Part shown: piece after piece, positions 10,321 through 21,385 of the stretch | Numbering within the stretch: position 1 is the first letter of the stretch | Layout of the letters: each line of letters begins with the position of its first letter | From: Carex sylvatica | Taxonomy: Eukaryota > Streptophyta > Magnoliopsida > Poales > Cyperaceae | Assembly (NCBI GenBank): GCA_964058845.1 | Contig: CAXKVR010000002.1 | Location: 351,001 to 415,000, forward strand | Direction: 5' to 3' | DNA: 64,000 nt | Notes under the pieces: model-generated | Seen by the model: only the letters and a program-made list of their open reading frames with translations | Database searches by the model: none | What the model was told of the DNA's origin: nothing | Program-made: the position numbers and the translations under genes

Positions 10321-10601
10321 ACTCTTTCTAAGTTGCCCCATCGTGAACATCTCAAATCTAAAACTTTTAATAAGTATTATTTTATATTTCACAAATTTGT
10401 TTATACATTTTAATTAATTAAATTAAATTTGCTGATAATGCCATTCAATAATTTATAGTGACGAAGTGATCATGCATATATGAAGGAAAATAAGCATTCA
10501 TATTGCAACAGATTTTTCTAACTGTTTTAAGATAGTACCCCAGTGATATATATTACAAGCAAAATATGCAAAACAATCATTCTATCTCAGCTACGTGGTT
10601 A
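10321..10601. other. AT-rich spacer, nothing recognised
   Basis: AT-rich sequence between the motif cluster and the PHD-finger remnant. No coding, RNA or repeat signal seen. Confidence 0.35.
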
Positions 10602-11006
10602 TTATTCCAGAAACAGGTGTTGCTGCTTAGCACAGTCAGGACACATGTAGCGGCGATATCGGCGATCTTGGTCAATAGTGGGGGCCGCCGAGAGACGCAT
10701 TTCGAGTGGAAGCTGTTCTCTCACCCGTCGCAAGTAAACATCTTGAAGATATGGTCACGGGCGCTACATATGGGACAGAGATTCCACGCGAGATCCTAAT
10801 TGGGGTTATCTGGCTGTCTAGATGGTGCTAGGGCAGTGTTGGTACGTGGTGTCCCCGAGCTTGATCTCGCTGCTGCGAAGTTGGGAGAAGAGTTTGTGCA
10901 TGACTTTCTAGGCAAACTCGGCTTTGGTGGGATCGTTGGATGTCATGTACTGGAACAATTTGCCATTGTACAAGGTTCCTGGTTTGTTGGGCTCAGAGGG
11001 ATCCAT
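10602..11006 (-). pseudogene. PHD-type zinc finger gene remnant, copy 1
   Basis: On the minus strand an acceptor ATTAG at about 10796 opens an exon reading RDLAWNLCPICSARD, then TCDG, stop, ENSFHSKCVSRRPPLL. After a frameshift it reads RRYMCPDCAKQQHLFLE and ends at 10602-10604. The spacing CxxC-x11-CxxC-x4-HxxC-(n)-CxxC is the PHD-finger Cys4-His-Cys3 pattern (chromatin readers). One zinc-binding Cys codon has become TGA. Upstream, from an ATG at 11004-11006, the same strand reads MDPSEPNKPGTLYNGKLFQY, followed by two further stops; I do not recognise that part. With three stops and one frameshift this is a pseudogene. Its parent gene cannot be named. Confidence 0.6.
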
Positions 11007-12054
11007 GGCCCGTATTATGCGGTATTTTTACCATGCAGAATCCAGAAAGGGAGTTATATAATTTTGCCTCGGAACTCGCAAATGGACGCGATGTTTGGAG
11101 GGAAATTTGTAAATTTTTACGGTTATGTACGTACCGACTCATGTAGTGGATGGTAACATTTAGAACTAAAACAAAAATGGTCTCTGTCTGATGGTACTTG
11201 CATGCATAACTAAGCACTGGGACTAATCTAGGCTCTTTCCCTTAGTTATCCTTCGAGTCAGTTGATCTTGATAAACTACGTGGAATTTATGGATTAATGC
11301 GTAAGGTATGTTCCCAAACAGCTACTTGGACATTAATTGATCTATCAATCGTTTATGTTCCCTTTTAAGTACATTTTTTATATGAAATTCTCTCTCTGGT
11401 AATTATAGAAACTATACGGGGATAAAACAACCAATCCGGACCTCAGGTCAGTATATTTTTGTAATAATGGCCTCTTCTTAGTTACATTCGAAAGCCTAAG
11501 GGGTTAATTTTACATGGTACAAGTGACATATATTGTTCTTGTTTTACAGGGTAGTCTAGTCTACTGGACCACAAATGGCTTGTTTACTTTATTTCAGGTA
11601 CGTTATCTTGAACGGTAATGTCTGTGATTGTGTGGTTTGAGCTTTTCCGGTTATTTGCTGGTTGTGATACTTAATTTTCGCAATCTTGCTTGTTAAGGGA
11701 GCCTGGTTATATATGATTTCAGGTTTTATTTTGGTCAAGTCAGGTTCAGTTTAGAGTGTCGTGTCAGTTATTTTTGTTCTCAGGCAAAACTGAGGTTGTT
11801 ATTCCTTTTTTAGTCCCATCATGACATTAGCTTATCGTACATTTGCACTGAATATGGTTTTTGTTGGTCAGATCCATTTTGTAGGTCCACTGAGGTTTGG
11901 GTCAACCCTTTGAACCTTTCAAAATATTTTAGCCTGGTTCGAGTTCAAGTCAGACCATATTTGCCACCTCCTTATGGATGCCACACGAATATATTTGAGT
12001 GTTATTATAACCATCAGGTTTACATCTTATTATACTTTTCTTTTTCTCCCCACA
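11007..12054. other. Unique flank left of the satellite array
   Basis: No gene is supported. The last 25 bases are pyrimidine-rich and end CTCCCCACAG, a good plant 3' splice-site look-alike, directly against the first satellite monomer. Short AGGTTnAGTTT phrases recur between 11720 and 11960. Confidence 0.4.
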
Positions 12055-12131
12055 GTAAAGGTTGTGACATATGACCATTTGAAAAACAAAAACTACAACA
12101 AAGACCTAGCAAACTCCAACATGTAAAGGCC

Positions 12132-12151
12132 AAGTCAGCTTTTGCTGACTT
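12132..12151. repeat. Perfect hairpin of the satellite monomer (first example)
   Basis: AAGTCAGC-TTTT-GCTGACTT is a perfect 8-bp stem with a 4-nt loop. The same hairpin recurs once per monomer in all three arrays, on both orientations. The variants I saw (TTCT at about 36823, 38782 and 45793) fall in the loop. Confidence 0.9.
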
Positions 12152-15100
12152 CTACCGGACAGGTACACCACACAGCCAAAAGGGAAAGAAATAACCGTGC
12201 AACCAAAAAAGCAAGGATATATTGTGAAGGAGACTTATCTTATAAGAGAAACCGCAAGGAAGTCACGCTTGTTGGATGCGTGCCGTTTCAGGAAAGCAGC
12301 CCATTCCAAGGAGAGCTCCATCTACATAAACAAAGGTAAAGGTTGTGAGATATGACCATTTGAAAAACAAAAACTACAACGAAGACCTAGCGAACTCCAA
12401 CAAGTAAAGGCCAAGTCAGCTTTTGCTGACTTCTACCGGACAGGTACACGACACAGCCAAAACGGAAAGAAATACCGTGCAACTAAAAAAGCAAGGATAT
12501 ATTGTGAAGGAGACTTATCTTATAAGAGAAACCGCAAGGAAGTCACGGTTGTTGGATGCGTGCCGTTTCAGGAAAGCAGCCCACTCCGAGGAGAGCTCCA
12601 TATACATAAACAAAGGTAAGGTTGTGAGATATGACCATTTCAAAAACAAAAACTACAACGAAGACCTAGCGAACTCCAACAAGTAAAGGCCAAGTCAGCT
12701 TTTGCTGACTTCTACCGGACAGGTACACGACACAGCCAAAACGGAAAGAAATACCGTGCAACTAAAAAAGCAAGGATATATTGTGAAGGAGACTTATCTT
12801 ATAAGAGTAACCCTAAGGAAGTCACGCTTGTTGGATGCGTGCCGTTTCAGGAAAGCAGCCCACTCCGAGGAGAGCTCCATCTACATAAACAAAGGTAAAG
12901 GTTGTGAGATATGACCATTTGAAAAACTAAAACTACAACAAAGACCTAGCAAACTCCAACAAGTAAAGACCAAGTCAGCTTTTGCTGACTTCTACCGGAC
13001 AGGTACACAACACAGCCAACACGGAAAGAAATACCGTGCAACTAAAAAAGCAAGGATATATTGTGAAGGAGACTTATCTTATAAGAGTAACCCTAAGGAA
13101 GTCACGCTTGTTGGATGCGTGCCGTTTCAGGAAAGCAGCCCACTCCGAGGAGAGCTCCATCTACATAAACAAAGGTAAAGGTTGTGAGATATGACCATTT
13201 GAAAAACTAAAACTACAACAAAGACCTAGCAAACTCCAACATGCAAAGGCCAAGTCAGCTTTTGCTGACTTCTACCGGACAGGTACACGACACAGCCAAA
13301 ACGGAAAGAAATACCGTGCAACTAAAAAAGCAAGGATATATTGTGAAGGAGACTTATCTTATAAGAGAAACCGCAAGGAAGTCACGGTTGTTGGATGCGT
13401 GCCGTTTCAGGAAAGCAGCCCACTCCAAGGAGAGCTCCATCTACATAAACAAAGGTAAAGGTTGTGAGACATGACCATTTGAAAAACAAAAACTATAACA
13501 AAGACCTAGCAAACTCCAACAAGTAAAGACCAAGTCAGCTTTTGCTGACTTCTACCGGACAGGTACACGACACAGCCAAAACGGAAAGAAATACCGTGCA
13601 ACTAAAAAAGCAAGGATATATTGTGAAGGAGACTTATCTTATAAGAGTAACCCTAAGGAAGTCACGCTTGTTGGATGCGTGCCGTTTCAGGAAAGCAGCC
13701 CACTCCGAGGAGAGCTCCATCTACATAAACAAAGGTAAAGGTTGTGAGATATGACCATTTGAAAAACAAAAACTACAACGAAGACCTAGCGAACTCCAAC
13801 AAGTAAAGGCCAAGTCAGCTTTTGCTGACTTCTACCGGACAGGTACACGACACAGCCAAAACGGAAAGAAATACCGTGCAACTAAAAAAGCAAGGATATA
13901 TTGTGAAGGAGACTTATCTTATAAGAGAAACCGCAAGGAAGTCACGGTTGTTGGATGCGTGCCGTTTCAGGAAAGCAGCCCACTCCGAGGAGAGCTCCAT
14001 ATACATAAACAAAGGTAAGGTTGTGAGATATGACCATTTCAAAAACAAAAACTACAACGAAGACCTAGCGAACTCCAACAAGTAAAGGCCAAGTCAGCTT
14101 TTGCTGACTTCTACCGGACAGGTACACGACACAGCCAAAACGGAAAGAAATACCGTGCAACTAAAAAAGCAAGGATATATTGTGAAGGAGACTTATCTTA
14201 TAAGAGTAACCCTAAGGAAGTCACGCTTGTTGGATGCGTGCCGTTTCAGGAAAGCAGCCCACTCCGAGGAGAGCTCCATCTACATAAACAAAGGTAAAGG
14301 TTGTGAGATATGACCATTTGAAAAACTAAAACTACAACAAAGACCTAGCAAACTCCAACAAGTAAAGACCAAGTCAGCTTTTGCTGACTTCTACCGGACA
14401 GGTACACGACACAGCCAACACGGAAAGAAATACCGTGCAACTAAAAAAGCAAGGATATATTGTGAAGGAGACTTATCTTATAAGAATAACCCTAAGGAAG
14501 TCACGCTTGTTGGATGCGTGCCGTTTCAGGAAAGCAGCCCACTCCGAGGAGAGCTCCATCTACATAAACAAAGGTAAAGGTTGTGAGATATGACCATTTG
14601 AAAAACTAAAACTACAACAAAGACCTAGCAAACTCCAACATGCAAAGGCCAAGTCAGCTTTTGCTGACTTCTACCGGACAGGTACACGACACAGCCAAAA
14701 CGGAAAGAAATACCGTGCAACTAAAAAAGCAAGGATATATTGTGAAGGAGACTTATCTTATAAGAGAAACCGCAAGGAAGTCACGGTTGTTGGATGCGTG
14801 CCGTTTCAGGAAAGCAGCCCACTCCAAGGAGAGCTCCATCTACATAAACAAAGGTAAGGTTGTGAGATATGACCATTTCAAAAACAAAAACTATAACAAA
14901 GACCTAGCGAACTCCAACAAGTAAAGGCCAAGTCAGCTTTTGCTGACTTCTACCGGACAGGTACACGACACAGCCAAAACGGAAAGAAATACCGTGCAAC
15001 TAAAAAAACAAGGATATATTGTGAAGGAGACTTATCTTATAAGAGAAACCGCAAGGAAGTCACGGTTGTTGGATGCGTGCCGTTTCAGGAAAGCAGCCCA

Positions 15101-16898
15101 CTCCGAGGAGAGCTCCATCTACATAAACAAAGGTAAGGTTGTGAGATATGACCATTTCAAAAACAAAAACTATAACAAAGACCTAGCGAACTCCAACAAG
15201 TAAAGGCCAAGTCAGCTTTTGCTGACTTCTACCGGACAGGTACACGACACAGCCAAAACGGAAAGAAATAACCGTGCAACTAAAAAAGCAAGGATATATT
15301 GTGAATGAGACTTATCTTATAAGAGAAACCGCAAGGAAGTCACGGTTGTTGGATGCGTGCCGTTTCAGGAAAGCAGCCCACTCCAAGGAGAGCTCCATCT
15401 ACATAAACAAAGGTAAAGGTTGTGAGACATGACCATTTGAAAAACAAAAACTATAACAAAGACCTAGCAAACTCCAACAAGTAAAGACCAAGTCAGCTTT
15501 TGCTGACTTCTACCGGACAGGTACACGACACAGCCAAAACGGAAAGAAATACCGTGCAACTAAAAAAGCAAGGATATATTGTGAAGGAGACTTATCTTAT
15601 AAGAGTAACCCTAAGGAAGTCACGCTTGTTGGATGCGTGCCGTTTCAGGAAAGCAGCCCACTCCGAGGAGAGCTCCATCTACATAAACAAAGGTAAAGGT
15701 TGTGAGATATGACCATTTGAAAAACTAAAACTACAACAAAGACCTAGCAAACTCCAACATGCAAAGGCCAAGTCAGCTTTTGCTGACTTCTACCGGACAG
15801 GTACACGACACAGCCAAAACGGAAAGAAATACCGTGCAACTAAAAAAGCAAGGATATATTGTGAAGGAGACTTATCTTATAAGAGAAACCGCAAGGAAGT
15901 CACGGTTGTTGGATGCGTGCCGTTTCAGGAAAGCAGCCCACTCCAAGGAGAGCTCCATCTACATAAACAAAGGTAAAGGTTGTGAGACATGACCATTTGA
16001 AAAACAAAAACTAGAACAAAGACCTAGCAAACTCCAACAAGTAAAGACCAAGTCAGCTTTTGCTGACTTCTACCGGACAGGTACACGACACAGCCAAAAC
16101 GGAAAGAAATACCGTGCAACTAAAAAAGCAAGGATATATTGTGAAGGAGACTTATCTTATAAGAGTAACCCTAAGGAAGTCACGCTTGTTGGATGCGTGC
16201 CGTTTCAGGAAAGCAGCCCACTCCAAGGAGAGCTCCATCTACATAAACAAAGGTAAAGGTTGTGAGATATGACCATTTGAAAAACTAAAACTACAACAAA
16301 GACCTAGCAAACTCCAACATGCAAAGGCCAAGTCAGCTTTTGCTGACTTCTACCGGACAGGTACACGACACAGCCAAAACGGAAAGAAATACCGTGCAAC
16401 TAAAAAAGCAAGGATATATTGTGAAGGAGACTTATCTTATAAGAGAAACCGCAAGGAAGTCACGGTTGTTGGATGCGTGCCGTTTCAGGAAAGCAGCCCA
16501 CTCCGAGAAGAGCTCCATCTACATAAACAAAGGTAAAGGTTGTGAGATATGACCATTTGAAAAACTAAAACTACAACAAAGATCTACCAAACTCCAACAT
16601 GCAAAGGCCAAGTCAGCTTTTGCTGACTTCTACCGGACAGGTACACGACACAGCCAAAACGGAAAGAAATACCGTGCAACTAAAAAAACAAGGATATATT
16701 GTGAAGGAGACTTATCTTATAAGAGAAACCGCAAGGAAGTCACGGTTGTTGGATGCGTGCCGTTTCAGGAAAGGAGCCCACTCCGAGGAGAGCTCCATCT
16801 ACATAAACAAAGGTAAGGTTGTGAGATATGACCATTTGAAAAACAAAAACTACAACGAAGACCTAGCAAACTCCAACAAGTAAAGGCCAAGTCAGCTT

Positions 16899-19800
16899 TT
16901 GCTGACTTCTACCGGACAGGTACACGACGCAGCCAAAACGGAAAGAACTAACCGTGCAACCAAAAAAGGAAGGATATATTGTGACGGAGACTTATCTTAT
17001 AAGAAAAAACGCAAGGAAGTCACGGCAGCTGGATGCGTGCCGTTTCAGGAAAGCAGCCCACTCCGAGGAGAGCTCCATCTACATAAACAAAGGTAAAGGT
17101 TGTGAGATATGACCATTTGAAAAACTAAAACTACAACAAAGACCTAGCAAACTCCAACAAGTAAAGGCCAAGTCAGCTTTTGCTGACTTCTACCAGACAG
17201 GTACACGACACAGCCAAAACGTAATGAAATAACCGTGCAACCAAAAAAGGAAGGCTATATTGTGAAGGAGACTTATATTATAAGAGAAAACGCAAGGAAG
17301 TCACGGCTGCTGGATGCGTGCCGTTTCAGGAAAGCAGCCCACTCCGAGGAGAGCTCCATCTACATAAACAAAGGTAAAGGTTGTGAGATATGACCATTTG
17401 AAAAACTAAAACTACAACAAAGACCTAGCAAACTCCAACATGTAAAGGCCAAGTCAGCTTTTGCTGACTTCTACCGGACAGGTACACGACACAGCCAAAA
17501 CGGAAAGAAATAACCGTGCAACTAAAAAGCAAGGACATATTGTGAAGGAGACTTATCTTATAAGAGAAATCGCAAGGAAGTCACGCTTGTTGGATGCGTG
17601 CCGTTTCAGGAAAGCAGCCCATTCCAAGGAGAGCTCCATCTACATAAACAAAGGTAAAGGTTGTGAGACATGACCATTTGAAAAACAAAAACTATAACAA
17701 AGACCTAGCAAACTCCAACAAGTAAAGACCAAGTCAGCTTTTGCTGACTTCTACCGGACAGGTACACGACACAGCCAAAACGGAAAGAAATACCGTGCAA
17801 CTAAAAAAGCAAGGATATATTGTGAAGGAGACTTATCTTATAAGAGTAACCCTAAGGAAGTCACGCTTGTTGGATGCGTGCCGTTTCAGGAAAGCAGCCC
17901 ACTCCGAGGAGAGCTCCATCTACATAAACAAAGGTAAAGGTTGTGAGATATGACCATTTGAAAAACTAAAACTACAACAAAGACCTAGCAAACTCCAACA
18001 TGCAAAGGCCAAGTCAGCTTTTGCTGACTTCTACCGGACAGGTACACGACACAGCCAAAACGGAAAGAAATAACCGTGCAACCAAAAAAGCAAGGATATA
18101 TTGTGAAGGAGACTTATCTTATAAGAGTAACCCTAAGGAAGTCACGCTTGTTGGATGCGTGCCGTTTCAGGAAAGCAGCCCACTCCAAGGAGAGCTCCAT
18201 CTACATAAACAAAGGTAAAGGTTGTGAGATATGACCATTTGAAAAACTAAAACTACAACAAAGACCTAGCAAACTCCAACATGTAAAGGCCAAGTCAGCT
18301 TTTGCTGACTTCTACCGGACAGGTACACGACACAGTCAAAACGGAAAGAAATACCGTGCAACTAAAAAAACAAGGATATATTGTGAAGGAGACTTATCTT
18401 ATAAGAGTAACCCTAAGGAAGTCACGCTTGTTGGATGCGTGCCGTTTCAGGAAAGCAGCCCACTCCAAGGAGAGCTCCATCTACATAAACAAAGGTAAAG
18501 TTTGTGAGATATGACCATTTGAAAAACTAAAACTACAACAAAGACCTAGCAAACTCCAACATGTAAAGGCCAAGTCAGCTTTTGCTGACTTCTACCGGAC
18601 AGGTACACGACACAGCCAAAACGGAAAGAAATAACCGTGCAACTAAAAAGCAAGGACATATTGTGAAGGAGACTTATCTTATAAGAGAAATCGCAAGGAA
18701 GTCACGCTTGTTGGATGCGTGCCGTTTCAGGAAAACAGCCCACTCCAAGGAGAGCTCCATCTACATAAACAAAGGTAAAGGTTGTGAGATATGACCATTT
18801 GAAAAACTAAAACTACAACGAAGACCTAGCAAACTCCAACAAGTAAAGGCCAAGTCAGCTTTTGCTGACTTCTACCGGACAGGTACACGACACAGCCAAA
18901 ACGGAAAGAAATAACCGTGCAACTAAAAAGCAAGGACATATTGTGAAGGAGACTTATCTTATAAGAGAAACCGCAAGGAAGTCACGCTTGTTGGATGCGT
19001 GCCGTTTCAGGAAAACAGCCCACTCCAAGGAGAGCTCCATCTACATAAACAAAGGTAAAGGTTGTGAGATATGACCATTTGAAAAACAAAAACTACAACG
19101 AAGACCTAGCAAACTCCAACAAGTAAAGGCCAAGTCAGCTTTTGCTGACTTCTACCGGACAGGTACACGACGCAGCCAAAACGGAAAGAACTAACCGTGC
19201 AACCAAAAAAGGAAGGATATATTGTGAAGGAGACTTATCTTATAAGAGAAAACGCAAGGAAGTCACGGCAGCTGGATGCGTGCCGTTTCAGGAAAGCAGC
19301 CCACTCCGAGGAGAGCTCCATCTACATAAACAAAGGTAAAGGTTGTGAGATATGACCATTTGAAAAACTAAAACTACAACAAAGACCTAGCAAACTCCAA
19401 CAAGTAAAGGCCAAGTCAGCTTTTGCTGACTTCTACCAGACAGGTACACGACACAGCCAAAACGTAATGAAATAACCGTGCAACCAAAAAAGGAAGGCTA
19501 TATTGTGAAGGAGACTTATATTATAAGAGAAAACGCAAGGAAGTCACGGCTGCTGGATGCGTGCCGTTTCAGGAAAGCAGCCCACTCCGATGAGAGCTCC
19601 ATCTACATAAACAAAGGTAAAGGTTGTGAGATATGACCATTTGAAAAACTAAAACTACAACAAAGACCTAGCAAACTCCAACATGTAAAGGCCAAGTCAG
19701 CTTTTGCTGACTTCTACCGGACAGGTACACGACACAGCCAAAACGTAATGAAATAACCGTGCAACCAAAAAAGGAAGGATATATTGTGAAGGAGACTTAT

Positions 19801-21385
19801 CTTATAAGAGAAAACGCAAGGAAGTCACGCTTGTTGGATGCGTGCCGTTTCAGGAAAGCAGCCCATTCCAAGGAGAGCTCCATCTACATAAACAAAGGTA
19901 AAGGTTGTGAGACATGACCATTTGAAAAACAAAAACTATAACAAAGACCTAGCAAACTCCAACAAGTAAAGACCAAGTCAGCTTTTGCTGACTTCTACCG
20001 GACAGGTACACGACACAGCCAAAACGGAAAGAAATACCGTGCAACTAAAAAAGCAAGGATATATTGTGAAGGAGACTTATCTTATAAGAGTAACCCTAAG
20101 GAAGTCACGCTTGTTGGATGCGTGCCGTTTCAGGAAAGCAGCCCACTCCGAGGAGAGCTCCATCTACATAAACAAAGGTAAAGGTTGTGAGATATGACCA
20201 TTTGAAAAACTAAAACTACAACAAAGACCTAGCAAACTCCAACATGCAAAGGCCAAGTCAGCTTTTGCTGACTTCTACCGGACAGGTACACGACACAGCC
20301 AAAACGGAAAGAAATAACCGTGCAACCAAAAAAGCAAGGATATATTGTGAAGGAGACTTATCTTATAAGAGTAACCCTAAGGAAGTCACGCTTGTTGGAT
20401 GCGTGCCGTTTCAGGAAAGCAGCCCACTCCAAGGAGAGCTCCATCTACATAAACAAAGGTAAAGGTTGTGAGATATGACCATTTGAAAAACTAAAACTAC
20501 AACAAAGACCTAGCAAACTCCAACATGTAAAGGCCAAGTCAGCTTTTGCTGACTTCTACCGGACAGGTACACGACACAGTCAAAACGGAAAGAAATACCG
20601 TGCAACTAAAAAAACAAGGATATATTGTGAAGGAGACTTATCTTATAAGAGTAACCCTAAGGAAGTCACGCTTGTTGGATGCGTGCCGTTTCAGGAAAGC
20701 AGCCCACTCCAAGGAGAGCTCCATCTACATAAACAAAGGTAAAGTTTGTGAGATATGACCATTTGAAAAACTAAAACTACAACAAAGACCTAGCAAACTC
20801 CAACATGCAAAGGCCAAGTCAGCTTTTGCTGACTTCTACCGGACAGGTACACGACACAGCCAAAACGGAAAGAAATAACCGTGCAACTAAAAAGCAAGGA
20901 CATATTGTGAAGGAGACTTATCTTATAAGAGAAACCGCAAGGAAGTCACGCTTGTTGGATGCGTGCCGTTTCAGGAAAATAGCCCACTCCAAGGAGAGCT
21001 CCATCTACATAAACAAAGGTAAAGGTTGTGAGATATGACCATTTGAAAAACTAAAACTACAACAAAGACCTAGCAAACTCCAACATGTAAAGGCCAAGTC
21101 AGCTTTTGCTGACTTCTACCGGACAGGTACACGACACAGCCAAAACGGAAAGAAATAACCGTGCAACTAAAAAGCAAGGACATATTGTGAAGGAGACTTA
21201 TCTTATAAGAGAAATCGCAAGGAAGTCACGCTTGTTGGATGCGTGCCGTTTCAGGAAAACAGCCCACTCCAAGGAGAGCTCCATCTACATAAACAAAGGT
21301 AAAGGTTGTGAGATATGACCATTTGAAAAACTAAAACTACAACGAAGACCTAGCAAACTCCAACAAGTAAAGGCCAAGTCAGCTT
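16899..21385 (+). repeat. Eight-monomer higher-order repeat in array 1, two copies of ~2,243 bp
   Basis: Rare variants recur 2,243-2,244 bp apart. GACGCAGCC with AAAGAACTAACC is at 16899 and 19142. TACCAGACAG with GTAATGAAATAACC and GGAAGGCTATATTG is at 17180 and 19423. The AGTAACCCTAAGG monomers at 17741, 18021 and 18302 match 19985, 20265 and 20546. Single-monomer differences (17461 against 19704) show later editing. Further right, a 4-monomer period (1,122 bp) is visible (21667-22788 against 22789 on). Confidence 0.75.

Noticed and set aside
10566..11156. Plus-strand frames of 77 and 118 codons
   Set aside because: The minus strand over the same bases carries a PHD-finger pattern, a better explanation; the plus frames look like nothing known.
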